Notes under the pieces: model-generated
What the model saw: only the letters and a program-made list of their open reading frames with translations
Told to the model about the DNA's origin: nothing
Database searches by the model: none
DNA from: Lysinibacillus sphaericus
GTDB taxonomy: Bacteria; Bacillota; Bacilli; Bacillales_A; Planococcaceae
Reading direction: 5' to 3'
DNA length: 64,000 nt
Assembly (NCBI RefSeq): GCF_002982115.1
Contig: NZ_CP019980.1
Coordinates: 1,744,001 to 1,808,000, forward strand
Program-made: the position numbers and the translations under genes
Part shown: one piece after another, positions 9,501 through 17,732 of the stretch
Layout of the letters: each line of letters begins with the position of its first letter
How positions within the stretch are numbered: the stretch's first letter is position 1

Positions 9501-12086
9501 GTCAGCTATAACTATAATGAGGACTTTGAATTACTGCAAGAAGTAGATGAAGATGGTCGCGTAACAACTTACAGCTATGATGAATGGGCCAACCCAGTCA
9601 CGATGACGCTTGCAGATGGCAGTACTTTATCTTCCCAGCATGATGCCAAAGATCGATTGATTCTGGCAGTTAATCCAGAGGGCGGCAGTCGTCAGTGGAT
9701 TTATAATGAAGACGGGACATTACAGGCAACGATTTTAGAAGATGGTACAAAGACTGAATTTTCCTATAATGAGCATCGTTTAATCGATACAGTGACAAAT
9801 GCGCAAGGGCATATGGTAAGCTTAACGTATGACGCTGATCTAAACTTAAGCCAAGTCACATTGCCAGATGGGACAAGTTCAACATGGACATACGACAGGC
9901 GTGGGAACTGCATAAGCACAACTAATCCGCTTGGAGCCACGGAAAAGTTCCATTATGACCATTTAAATCGCCTAGTACGCGCCCATCTATCTGATGGTAA
10001 CGATGTTCAACTAAAGTACAATGCCTATGATGATATTATTTTTGCAAAGGATAACCATACACAAGTCGCTTTTGACTACACAATTCTTGGAAGCCTAACG
10101 TCTCGCAAACAAGGTGGCAAGAAAGTACAATTCACCTACGATACAGAGGAGCAATTAACCGCTGTTATCAATGAAAAAGGCGAAGCGTACACCTTTGAAC
10201 GCGATACCAAAGGCAATATTATCAAGGAAAACGGCTTTGATGACATGGAAAAATCGTATGAGCGAAGCCTAGCAGGATTCGTGCAACGGATTCAACGACC
10301 AGGAAATCGTTGGACAGCGTATCAGCACGATGCGCTAGGAAATGTCATTCGCTCTGACTACTATGACGGTACGTGGGAAACATTTAGCTATGACAAAAAC
10401 GGCGCATTACAAGAAACGGAAAATGAGCATGTAACCGTTAAGCTAGAACGGGACCCATCAGGACAAGTCATCAAAGAATGGCAAAACGACCATTGGATTG
10501 CGAGTAGCTATGACGAATTAGGCAATCGTTCTCAGATTACAAGTAGCCTCGGTGCCAAAATCGATGTCACGCGTAATGAACTAGGCAATGTCTTACAAAT
10601 GACAGCCTCTCGCTCCGAGCAAGCCCAGTGGACAGCCTCGATGCAGTACAATGAACTCGGTCAAGAGATTGAAAGAATCCTACCAGGAGATGTTATTAGC
10701 AAGTGGCAGTATGATATCACAGGTAGACCAACACATCACAGAGTAAGTAGCCAAAGCCGAGATACGCGAAGACGTGCCTACAATTGGGACGTCAACCATC
10801 AATTACGCAGTATGGTCAACGAGCTAACGGGTGTAAAAGTGACTTATGGTTACGACGAATTTAGTAACCTCGTGTGGGCCAATCAAGATAGTCGTCAATT
10901 TGATTTCTTATACCGTAGTGTCGATGATGTCGGCAACTTATATGAAACAAAAGATAAAAAAGACCGTGTTTACGGCGCTGGCAGTAGATTACTAGAAACA
11001 AAAGATGCCAAATTCTCCTATGACGAAGAAGGAAATCTCGTAGAGAAAGTCGAACATAATGGAGATACATGGAAGTACGAGTACTATGGCAATGGCATGA
11101 TGGCCAAGGTCATGAAGCCAGATAATACGGAAGTTACTTTCAAGTATGACGCACTAGGTAGGCGGATAGAGAAGTGTTCGGAAGGTAGAGCTACTTATTT
11201 TGTATGGGATGGCAATACGATTCTGCATGAGTTTTCCAAGCAGAATGTTGCAGATACTTTAGACAATCTAAAATCTTCACAAACCAATACTGTTATAGAA
11301 GATAATCTAGTTACATGGGTATTTAATGAAGGGTTTGTCCCTTCTGCAAAAATCACGAATAAAGGCAACTACAGCATTATTAGTGATTATTTAGGAACGC
11401 CTGTCGAAGCTTATGATGAACAAGGTCATAAGGTTTGGTCGGCTGAGCTTGATGTGTATGGGCGAGTGAACGAGTTTACGGGTGAGAAAGATTTCATTCC
11501 GTTTAGGTATCAAGGGCAGTATGAAGATGTAGAAATTGGCTTGTATTATAACCGATTCCGATACTACGACCCAGAGCAAGGGAATTATACGCAAGTTGAT
11601 CCAATTGGGTTGGCTGGTGGGAACCCTACGCTTTATGGGTATGTGAATGATACAAATAAATGGATTGATTTATTTGGATTAAGCAAAGGATCTAGAGCAC
11701 TAGATAAATCTCTAGGGGGAATAAAGGGCGATGGAAAGCAAGCACATCATCTTATACCTGAGTTAACTTGGGATCGATATGCTAGTTTCTTAGATAGTAT
11801 TGGTTTACCTAGAGAAATGAGAGATCATTTTACAAATGGTTTATTAATGTCAGATAGTCCTGCAAATGCAAAAATTCATGGACAAAAACTGTATCATAGA
11901 TCAAGGCATCGTAACTATACCGAAATGGTAGAGAAAAAGTTAGACAAAATATACAATAAGTTTGAAAGTGAGAGAATAAATGCGAATCAAGCAAAACAGT
12001 ATGTTGAATCTCTACAAAGAAGTCAAAGAAAGAAAATTATTTCTGGAAAAATAAAAACTAAAACTCCTTGTGGCAGATTGTCATAA
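6561..12086 (+). CDS. VgrG-like spike fused to an RHS repeat shell with AHH nuclease tip (full-length toxin)
   Basis: A 1841-residue protein with a perfect AAAGGAGGT site. Domains in order: gpD/VgrG-like (1-290), gpV-like OB fold (300-375), short beta-helix strands (380-490), a Lys-rich linker, a hydrophobic Gly/Ala-rich segment (about 527-580, GFIPGIGTFADIANAG then VPIVGDAAK), Ala/Lys-rich helices, DUF6531 (about 695-780, DLITGRMIY), RHS/YD repeats, and the RHS core end ([13 protein letters not shown], then DPIGLAGGN). A variable toxin tip starts after DLFGL near 1709. The tip carries A-H-H at 1728-1730 followed by an N-G and His cluster, as in the AHH nuclease family. Probable job: a shell-enclosed nuclease delivered by a spike. 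It is the only complete RHS gene here; its 3' part is repeated many times downstream. Confidence 0.85.
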   Translation: MKTLGEKEVNKITTYEDLVLEWPYPLIHINKLTIKHQGNDHARLSFTGMIAEEQAQKYIQRVSHSDEVVVKFGRQQDILFSGRIENAELQAAQGVHYVYVEAVSFTANMDVEKRSRSFQDANMTYVALLDTIVGAYPHGDYIDQVSNGQAIGHISIQYMETDWTFIKRMASNLQAVVFPDLQGKGPRFWFGTPESKKRITIDHLPSVLHMDIDTYRLITENDGTDVSETDYTFCEFESTEAYELGTSVQLKGKSYIITVREIHLEAGVLKFQYTAQPEKSIRQRLVRNLDLIGAAFTGKIIDVTQNTVKIHLDIDKKQEKEKAHWFAYSADANGVMYLMPQKGARAQLHFPSAVEQDAIVISSVRVAPATPEGGQKQTKKMADTTVKSLATNAGKDMTLGVGDITFSAVDGVLDLKMDDGEGVTFQSNSTIMLAADETLEMSGMNELSVEAEEWIAISAKEQSHIILAADTQLISTLIEQEGIEKKSQPPKLNEEAIEATSKVDVIFPQKAEQKKEKKGFFSKVLDNVSLALDVAGFIPGIGTFADIANAGISLARGDYMGAAMNIVGAVPIVGDAAKTAYKANKAAKVAEAASKTAKAADKAVNASKAVKGMKAAYSKVAQTLDTVSALANKGTKSMKTAADKVIASMDEVLAVSKAVDGMKAMAKTELTKLNHQVLKKFNCTKGLSDKFCKKGFEPVDLITGRMIYEGVDFELPGPIPLAWERAWYSDSSRVGLTGHGMHFTYDLALEIFEEEDLIGIVVTDGRAVGFPILPINLPYFNKKERMTLKNTGVEYHLFEHDTRLLYVFEQTTETTYRLKEVRNEQDHHIQFAYNPKGFLSQVTDSVGRILDVTTNEAGRMTEVALRNQMSREVLVRYVYNDVQDLIEIQDALGQSTHIQYVNHLMMQKIDRNKNSFFWRYDGPTTGARVIKTWGDGNVLAGELAYHDGYNEITNSLGHTSTYYFNEDNLCTKIMYPDGSEVSYNYNEDFELLQEVDEDGRVTTYSYDEWANPVTMTLADGSTLSSQHDAKDRLILAVNPEGGSRQWIYNEDGTLQATILEDGTKTEFSYNEHRLIDTVTNAQGHMVSLTYDADLNLSQVTLPDGTSSTWTYDRRGNCISTTNPLGATEKFHYDHLNRLVRAHLSDGNDVQLKYNAYDDIIFAKDNHTQVAFDYTILGSLTSRKQGGKKVQFTYDTEEQLTAVINEKGEAYTFERDTKGNIIKENGFDDMEKSYERSLAGFVQRIQRPGNRWTAYQHDALGNVIRSDYYDGTWETFSYDKNGALQETENEHVTVKLERDPSGQVIKEWQNDHWIASSYDELGNRSQITSSLGAKIDVTRNELGNVLQMTASRSEQAQWTASMQYNELGQEIERILPGDVISKWQYDITGRPTHHRVSSQSRDTRRRAYNWDVNHQLRSMVNELTGVKVTYGYDEFSNLVWANQDSRQFDFLYRSVDDVGNLYETKDKKDRVYGAGSRLLETKDAKFSYDEEGNLVEKVEHNGDTWKYEYYGNGMMAKVMKPDNTEVTFKYDALGRRIEKCSEGRATYFVWDGNTILHEFSKQNVADTLDNLKSSQTNTVIEDNLVTWVFNEGFVPSAKITNKGNYSIISDYLGTPVEAYDEQGHKVWSAELDVYGRVNEFTGEKDFIPFRYQGQYEDVEIGLYYNRFRYYDPEQGNYTQVDPIGLAGGNPTLYGYVNDTNKWIDLFGLSKGSRALDKSLGGIKGDGKQAHHLIPELTWDRYASFLDSIGLPREMRDHFTNGLLMSDSPANAKIHGQKLYHRSRHRNYTEMVEKKLDKIYNKFESERINANQAKQYVESLQRSQRKKIISGKIKTKTPCGRLS

Positions 12087-12108
12087 ATGAAAGAGAGTGG
12101 AATATTAA

Positions 12109-12723
12109 ATGGACAATATTTATGCGATTTTTAAAAAGAAAGATAAGTCATGCCCAACTTTATTAGATGGAATATTGCATACAGAATTTTTCGAAAAAGA
12201 TCCATTTGGAGCAAGAGAATCTGATGCTGGAAAATGGAGAACCACAAAAAATATCAAAACAGAGTTACCCAAAGAGTTATGGTTTGTTTCAAAGGATAGA
12301 AGTTATGCTTTTGATTTAAGATGGGATAGTCAAGGTTTTTTCATATCTTCAGAATTTCTAAATCTATTGTTGAGATTTGGAATTAATAATTTTCAGTATA
12401 CTAAATTGCATATGGTTAACAAGCATAAGGAAAGTATATCTTTAAAAGAGTATTATTATGCGCGATTTTATAATAGATTAGAAGATGAGATAGATATGGA
12501 AAAATCGAATATTGAATTCTATAAACAAGATGGACAAATAAAGAAAATATGGGATTTGCAACTAAAAGAGCCGAATAATTTCCCAGATGTTTTTCAATTA
12601 AATATTACTAATCTTTTTAGTATATTATTTTGTTCGGAAGAATTTAAAATAGAAGCTGAGAAACTTAAATTGAAAGGTATTATCTTTGTTCCCTCAAATG
12701 AAGCGGATGTATATAAACCCTAA
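12109..12723 (+). CDS. Imm11-like immunity protein for the AHH tip
   Basis: A 204-residue AT-rich gene starting 22 bases after the toxin stop. It has the layout of Imm11 (DUF1629): an N-terminal LLDGILHTEFF segment, PKELWFVS, an EYYYARFYNR strand, and a C-terminal segment LFCSEEFK...LKLKGIIFVP. It is paralogous to the proteins at 21789 and 34375. Position directly after the AHH toxin tip, and the same pairing at 20845-22415, support it as the cognate inhibitor. Family call by eye; pairing is inference. Confidence 0.7.
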   Translation: MDNIYAIFKKKDKSCPTLLDGILHTEFFEKDPFGARESDAGKWRTTKNIKTELPKELWFVSKDRSYAFDLRWDSQGFFISSEFLNLLLRFGINNFQYTKLHMVNKHKESISLKEYYYARFYNRLEDEIDMEKSNIEFYKQDGQIKKIWDLQLKEPNNFPDVFQLNITNLFSILFCSEEFKIEAEKLKLKGIIFVPSNEADVYKP

Positions 12724-12776
12724 TAATGTAGCGGTACAAATTGTACTTAGTGATAGGGAAATTTAAACATACTTTA

Positions 12777-12822
12777 AAAGAGTAGCAATAACCTAAGATT
12801 AGATTATATTGCTACTCTTATT
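12777..12822 (+). terminator. likely intrinsic terminator after the main toxin-immunity pair
   Basis: The arms AGTAGCAATA and TATTGCTACT enclose an AT-rich loop and are followed by a T-rich run. It would end transcription of the 6561-12723 pair. The rest of 12724-13029 is AT-rich with no other feature seen. Confidence 0.6.
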
Positions 12823-13029
12823 TTATAAATTATGTATTTATAAATGCTTTTTTCCTACTCTTTTGAAAAGGGTTTGTAACCTTGATAAAAGAAAAAAGAT
12901 GTATTTTCAATATACCAACTTTACTTAAAAAAAGTAAGTTTAATTAAAATTCTATAATACTTTCTACAAATTAAAAAGGTAAATTACAAAATTTTCAAAG
13001 TTTTAAAAATCATAAGGGGGGTAAGAATC

Positions 13030-13497
13030 ATGCAAGAAAATTGGGTAGTTTACCAGGATGATCTTAAGGTACGTGAATTAAAAAGGGATGAGATGGATGA
13101 AATAAAACAACTATCTGAGTTATGTAAGGGAAAATTAAATCTAACAGATAGTGATGATGATTTAAAGTCCCTTGACACGATTAAATTAGCGTTGGGTAAT
13201 TATAGAGATAATGAAATAAAAGACGATGAAGTTGTCGAAATAGCATTTGAAATTGGTTCTTTATATGGAACTATTATAGAAAAAGAATATGGTTGGAAAT
13301 GGATGCATGTAGAGAAAAATGATAATAAAGGCTATTGTGTAGTCTCTGAGGACAATAAGTTTTGTTGTCCAGTTCATAACTATATCTATACCATTTTGAC
13401 GGATATAGATAAAAGTAACAATGTTAAATTACTATTTAACATGCTGGAAGTAATTCATAAAGAGAAGGCCAATGGGTTATATAATTTTATTAGTTAA
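13030..13497 (+). CDS. orphan immunity-type protein, DUF3806-like
   Basis: A 155-residue acidic soluble protein after a strong AAGGGGGGT site. Residues 70-130 (FEIGSLYGTIIEKEYGWKW, then NKFCCPVHNYIYTIL) resemble DUF3806, a domain seen in proteins near polymorphic toxins. No toxin lies directly upstream, so it would be an orphan left from an earlier cassette. Family assignment is tentative. Confidence 0.5.
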   Translation: MQENWVVYQDDLKVRELKRDEMDEIKQLSELCKGKLNLTDSDDDLKSLDTIKLALGNYRDNEIKDDEVVEIAFEIGSLYGTIIEKEYGWKWMHVEKNDNKGYCVVSEDNKFCCPVHNYIYTILTDIDKSNNVKLLFNMLEVIHKEKANGLYNFIS

Positions 13498-13558
13498 GTA
13501 CAACACTATATTTTTCTATAACTTTCAAAATGTAGTAAACGTAATACGATAACCTTGA

Positions 13559-13859
13559 CTGGATGGGCGAAATTAAAGAAGATTATACAGTACCACCAAT
13601 AGTCGACATTACGAAAGAACTATACTAACAATACTATCTATGCTTAAAGAAGCTTTAGAAATGATGGTATATAATTATTGGAAGAGAGTTGTCTGTATCA
13701 GAGGAAACATTGTTTGAAATACAGGATATTTGTATTAAAAAAGGAATAAAAAAGGTTAATGCTATGTTTTACTATATGGATCCAGAAGTAGAAGTAACTG
13801 AAAAGAACAAACTTTATAATGAATTACACTATATTGGAAAGTTTGATACAAATTTATAA
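13559..13859 (+). pseudogene. decayed small protein gene, probable immunity remnant
   Basis: Two short open pieces in different frames, one ending in DITKELY and a second ending in YNELHYIGKFDTNL, are separated by stops and a frame change. The composition is AT-rich like the neighbouring immunity genes. I cannot name the family. Confidence 0.35.
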
Positions 13860-13888
13860 TAATCTAATTCCATAAGCAGATAAATATA

Positions 13889-13935
13889 GAACATATGTAT
13901 TTAGTGTCATAAGACTCTTTATACATATGTTTTTA
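13889..13935 (+). terminator. hairpin terminator, copy 1 of a repeated type
   Basis: AACATATGTAT pairs with ATACATATGTT and is followed by a T run. Similar hairpins built on AACATATGTAAAG recur at 23189 and 24478, each downstream of an immunity gene. This copy lies just before the orphan RHS cassette. Confidence 0.6.
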
Positions 13936-14028
13936 TTATTACTATTCTTATTTAGTTCCATTATGACCATTTAAATCGCCTAGTGCGCGCCCATCTATCT
14001 GATGGTAACGATGTTCAACTAAAGTACA

Positions 14029-15990
14029 ATGCCTATGATGATATTATTTTTTGCAAAGGATAACCATACACAAGTCGCTTTTGACTACACAATTCTTGGA
14101 AGCCTAACGTCTCGCAAACAAGGTAGCAAGCAAGTACAATTCACCTACGATACAGAGGAGCAATTAAGCGCTGTTATCAATGAAAAAGGCGAAGCGTACA
14201 TCTTTGAACGCGATACTAAAGGTAATATTATCAAGGAAATCGGCTTTGATGACATGGAAAAATCGTATGAGCGAAGCCTCGCAGGAATCGTGCAACGGAT
14301 TCAACGACCAGGGAATCGTTGGACAGCGTATCAACACGATGCGCTAGGAAATGTTATTCGCTCTGACTACTATGATGGTACGTGGGAAACATTTAGCTAT
14401 GACAAAAACGGCGCATTACAAGAAACGGAAAATGAGCATATAACCGTTAAGCTAGAACGTGACCCATCTGGACAAGTCATCAAAGAGTGGCAAAACGATC
14501 ATTGGATTGCGAGTAGCTATGACGAGTTAGGCAATCGTTCACAGATAACAAGTAGCCTCGGTGCTAAAATCGATGTTACGCGTAATGAACTAGGCAATGT
14601 CTTACAAATGACAGCCTCTCGCTCCGAACAAGCCCAGTGGACAGCCTCGATGCAATACAATGAACTCGGTCAAGAGATTGAAAGAATCCTACCAGGAGAT
14701 GTTATTAGCAAGTGGCAGTATGATATCACAGGTAGACCAACACATCACAGAGTAAGTAGCCAAAGCCGAGATACGCGAAGACGTGCCTACAATTGGGATG
14801 TCAATCATCAATTACGCAGTATGGTCAACGAGCTAACAGGTGTAAAAGTGACATACGGCTATGATGAATTTAGTAACCTCGTGTGGGCCAATCAAGACAG
14901 TCGCCAATTTGATTTCTTATATCGTAGTGTCGATGATGTCGGTAATTTATATGAAACAAAAGACAAAAAAGACCGTGTCTATGGCGCAGGCAGTAGATTA
15001 CTAGAAACAAAAGATGCCAAATTCTCCTATGACGAAGAAGGAAATCTCGTAGAGAAAGTCGAACATAATGGAGATACATGGAAGTACGAGTACTATGGCA
15101 ATGGCATGATGGCCAAGGTCATAAAGCCAGATATGACAGAAGTAACTTTCAAGTATGACACACTAGGTAGGCGGATAGAGAAGTGTTCGGAAGGTAGAGC
15201 TACTCATTTTGTATGGGATGGCAATACGATTTTGCATGAGTATTTGTCACAGGCTAATTCAGTGGAGAATGCCTCACAGACAGCTGACTTAGACAGTCTC
15301 GTTACATGGGTATTCAATGATGGCTTTGTCCCTTCAGCTAAGATAACGAGTGAAGGCAACTACAGCATTATTAGTGATTATCTAGGAACACCTGTCGAAG
15401 CCTATGATGAACAAGGTCATAAGGTTTGGTCGGCGGAGCTTGATGTGTATGGGCGAGTGAACGAGTTTACGGGTGAGAAAGATTTCATTCCGTTTAGGTA
15501 TCAAGGGCAGTATGAAGATGTAGAGATTGGATTGTATTATAACCGATTCCGATACTACGACCCAGAGCAAGGGAATTATACGCAAGTTGACCCGATTGGG
15601 CTTGCGGGTGGGAATCCTACGTTGTATGGGTATGTTAGTGATTCGAATAGGTTTGTTGATCCATTCGGATTAAGTGAATGTAAAGGTGCAAAAAGACTGG
15701 AAAAATTCAGAAAAAACTTTACGGGTGACCTGAAAGAATCCAGATTCAATGGGCATATGGATAAACATGGTATGAATCATGATGTTATCAAGGATATACT
15801 CGACAATCCAGATAATATTTTTTATCATAAGAACAATAATCATTTACTATTTTATAAAGATGGAGATGTTGTAGTAGTTAGCGGAAAAGACTCTGGCATA
15901 ATAACCGCTTATGGAAAGTCTGATGCTGCCGGAGTGTATAAAGACATTAAGTCTATAACTGATAAGCCCGCAATTACTCAAATAGAATGA
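14029..15990 (+). CDS. orphan RHS C-terminal cassette with RelE/BECR-like RNase tip
   Basis: The DNA from 13957 copies the main gene from 9949 on, nearly base for base, up to DPFGL near 15670, then switches to a different tip. It lacks the spike, DUF6531 and a convincing start with ribosome binding site. A one-base insertion in the T run near 14047 puts the first copied codons out of frame; the listed start is only the first in-frame ATG. The tip (about 110 residues) has GHMDKHGMN, a DILDNPDNIF turn, and a strand series ending GKDSGIITAYGK. This resembles DUF4258/BECR-fold RNase toxins. It is probably silent unless recombined into the 6561 gene. Confidence 0.75.
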   Translation: MPMMILFFAKDNHTQVAFDYTILGSLTSRKQGSKQVQFTYDTEEQLSAVINEKGEAYIFERDTKGNIIKEIGFDDMEKSYERSLAGIVQRIQRPGNRWTAYQHDALGNVIRSDYYDGTWETFSYDKNGALQETENEHITVKLERDPSGQVIKEWQNDHWIASSYDELGNRSQITSSLGAKIDVTRNELGNVLQMTASRSEQAQWTASMQYNELGQEIERILPGDVISKWQYDITGRPTHHRVSSQSRDTRRRAYNWDVNHQLRSMVNELTGVKVTYGYDEFSNLVWANQDSRQFDFLYRSVDDVGNLYETKDKKDRVYGAGSRLLETKDAKFSYDEEGNLVEKVEHNGDTWKYEYYGNGMMAKVIKPDMTEVTFKYDTLGRRIEKCSEGRATHFVWDGNTILHEYLSQANSVENASQTADLDSLVTWVFNDGFVPSAKITSEGNYSIISDYLGTPVEAYDEQGHKVWSAELDVYGRVNEFTGEKDFIPFRYQGQYEDVEIGLYYNRFRYYDPEQGNYTQVDPIGLAGGNPTLYGYVSDSNRFVDPFGLSECKGAKRLEKFRKNFTGDLKESRFNGHMDKHGMNHDVIKDILDNPDNIFYHKNNNHLLFYKDGDVVVVSGKDSGIITAYGKSDAAGVYKDIKSITDKPAITQIE

Positions 15991-15994
15991 AACT

Positions 15995-16672
15995 ATGAAT
16001 AATATAACGAAAATGGTTAATGGTGGTTACTACTGTATAGAGTGGGGAGAATCAGTTTATGCTTCTGATGTAATACAAGATTTTTGGGAAGCAGATAAAT
16101 TCGGAAATGTTTGTAAACTAAACATTCAGTTACTCTATAATTCAGGTTCTAAAATTCTGCAAAATGAACCTAAAGTACTAAAAGTATTAGGTGAAAAACA
16201 AAAAGAAAAGATAGAATTAAATTATCAAGTTTTTTTGGATAAAAACAAAAAGCTTGATAATGTACGTCAATTTCTATACAAGGATACTATTATTTTTTCA
16301 TATTCTATTGAAAATGAACTTTATTTAGCTGAAAGTTATATTTTCAGGGAATTAACAGAAGATGTATTTATAGTTTTTGATGAACAAATGACTTTAAAAT
16401 ATTTGATTATTGAAAAAACATCAACTTTTAATTACCAAAACATAAACAACGATCTATACAATTTAGAAGCAGAAACAAAATATAATCTCATTAAATTATA
16501 TTTTAAAATTTACACTTACAATCAGAATGATGTAGTTGAAATACAAAATTTAATAGATGAGATAATAAGTTTTAAAAAAAACACAGCAAATCTTGATTTA
16601 GGAATCAGCGTTTTCTTAAATGAAGAAATAACCTATTTAAAAGATGAATTAGTTGATTCAGAGGAAGTGTAA
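15995..16672 (+). CDS. probable immunity protein for the orphan cassette tip
   Basis: A 225-residue AT-rich soluble protein starting four bases after the orphan toxin stop. There is no recognised domain; it is mixed alpha/beta with many Tyr, Asn and Lys residues. Tight coupling to the RNase-like tip makes it the likely cognate inhibitor. Its upstream site is weak, and an in-frame ATG at 16012 could also serve. Confidence 0.55.
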   Translation: MNNITKMVNGGYYCIEWGESVYASDVIQDFWEADKFGNVCKLNIQLLYNSGSKILQNEPKVLKVLGEKQKEKIELNYQVFLDKNKKLDNVRQFLYKDTIIFSYSIENELYLAESYIFRELTEDVFIVFDEQMTLKYLIIEKTSTFNYQNINNDLYNLEAETKYNLIKLYFKIYTYNQNDVVEIQNLIDEIISFKKNTANLDLGISVFLNEEITYLKDELVDSEEV

Positions 16673-16720
16673 AATATTAATTGATACAAAAGAGAAGTCA
16701 CAATATATCAAGCTGATGCA

Positions 16721-16772
16721 AAATAAAAAGCATGTCAAAAGCGAGTCTGAAAAATGACTCGCTTTTGACATG
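16721..16772 (-). terminator. long perfect hairpin, probable terminator of minus-strand transcripts
   Basis: A 17-base perfect inverted repeat (CATGTCAAAAGCGAGTC) has an 8-base loop. Read on the minus strand it is followed by CTTTTTATTTT, so it should stop transcription coming from the small minus gene at 16940-17125. The adjoining 16773-16939 holds a second weak hairpin (around 16898-16935) and nothing else I can name. Confidence 0.55.
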
Positions 16773-16939
16773 GGAAAAAGTTGTATGGAATGTCACGAAT
16801 ATTGTGTGAAAAATGAATTTGTATGCATTTGGGGTAAGAGGTAACGATGACAGCAAACTTTTCTTACTCAACTTTGTAATTACTTGTCTTACACTAGAAA
16901 GCCTAATGAATTTCAAAATGTCATTGTTGGGCTTTTAGC

Positions 16940-17125
16940 TTATAAGTGTTTTTTAAAATCTAACATGGAGTCCGTTACGACATCCCAAAGATCACTAATT
17001 GCATGTCCTGTATTATAGCACCCATCAAATTTTAGCCATTTAATCACATCTAGAATCTGTGATAGTGATGACGCATTTTCTGACATATCATTCAACATGG
17101 ATCCAGTTAATGCTGTTACTTCCAA
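16940..17125 (-). CDS. small minus-strand peptide gene inside the cassette array
   Basis: A 61-residue peptide starting at TTG, preceded on the minus strand by AGGAGGAAAA at a good distance. It has an acidic N-terminal half, then a WLKFDGC segment near residue 30 and an amphipathic end (DLWDVVTDSM). It is the only credible minus-strand gene between 1 and 38 kb. I do not recognise it; a signalling, antitoxin or bacteriocin-like role is possible but unproven. It has a hairpin downstream and an inverted repeat upstream (17156-17184). Confidence 0.4.
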   Translation of the reverse strand: MEVTALTGSMLNDMSENASSLSQILDVIKWLKFDGCYNTGHAISDLWDVVTDSMLDFKKHL

Positions 17126-17155
17126 TGATTTTCCTCCTATTTTGAAAAGGAGTTA

Positions 17156-17184
17156 CAACCTATGCTTTAATATTTCATAGGTTG
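17156..17184. repeat. short inverted repeat upstream of the small minus gene
   Basis: The 9-base arms CAACCTATG and CATAGGTTG are separated by 11 bases. The position about 30 bases upstream of the TTG start on the minus strand would suit an operator, but it may be only a weak hairpin. Confidence 0.35.
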
Positions 17185-17197
17185 GCAACAACCTCGT

Positions 17198-17245
17198 GAG
17201 ATAGTCGGCTCTTCCCAGAGTACTTCGACTATCTCTTATTTTTTT
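17198..17245 (+). terminator. intrinsic terminator
   Basis: GAGATAGTCG pairs with CGACTATCTC and is followed by TTATTTTTTT on the plus strand. It lies just before a decayed RHS piece. Confidence 0.65.
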
Positions 17246-17254
17246 GCCAAAAGT

Positions 17255-17722
17255 AGATGAATTCGGGTGACAAAGATTTCATTACGTTTAGGTACCAAGA
17301 GCAGTATTATACTCTGTGCATGATACAAATATTCAGATAGACCCTTTTGGATTAATTTTGAAGCCGGAACCTGCTATTTAAGAGGGAAAAGGCATGGATT
17401 GAAGCTCTCAGACAAGGATGCTCAAATAACTTCAAATAATGATAAACTTCCGCATGGAAGATGGGGAAATAAAAATGATTTAGCGTATGCTGATGAATTA
17501 GCAGACACATTAAAACCTGGAGTATTCAAGGATTTCTCGGTAAATCCAGACAGCAAAAGTGTAGTATTTTATCCTAATGGTGATCCCAATGCACCAAAAG
17601 CATATCCATTAACACATTATAGATTAAGAAATAATGGAAATGGGACTTTCCATGGGTTCCCTATTGATCAAACAGCAGAAGAAATTAGAAAAGATAGTCA
17701 TGCAAAAGTTAAATGTTATTGA
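17255..17722 (+). pseudogene. RHS 3' fragment joined to a truncated toxin tip
   Basis: Bases 17255-17320 are a worn copy of the RHS segment coding FTGEKDFIPFRYQGQY, followed by a DPFGL-type boundary near 17340. After a stop and frame change, a 107-codon open frame (TTG at 17399) encodes a tip with LPHGRWGNKNDLAYAD, VVFYPNGDPNAP and GNGTFHGFPI. The tip family is not recognised. The lack of an intact RHS part and the in-frame stop make it non-functional as it stands. Confidence 0.65.
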
Positions 17723-17732
17723 GGTGAGTAAA

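Noticed and set aside
1-12086. Ordinary prophage explanation for the VgrG-like genes
   Set aside because: No capsid, terminase, portal, integrase or lysis genes are in view, while PAAR-like, RHS and immunity genes are; the region left of the window is not seen, so this is not final.
10861-15585. Matching minus-strand frames inside both RHS copies (10861-11070 and 14870-15079; 11391-11594 and 15382-15585)
   Set aside because: They mirror the repeated RHS DNA and have no ribosome sites; their similarity to each other comes only from the repeat.
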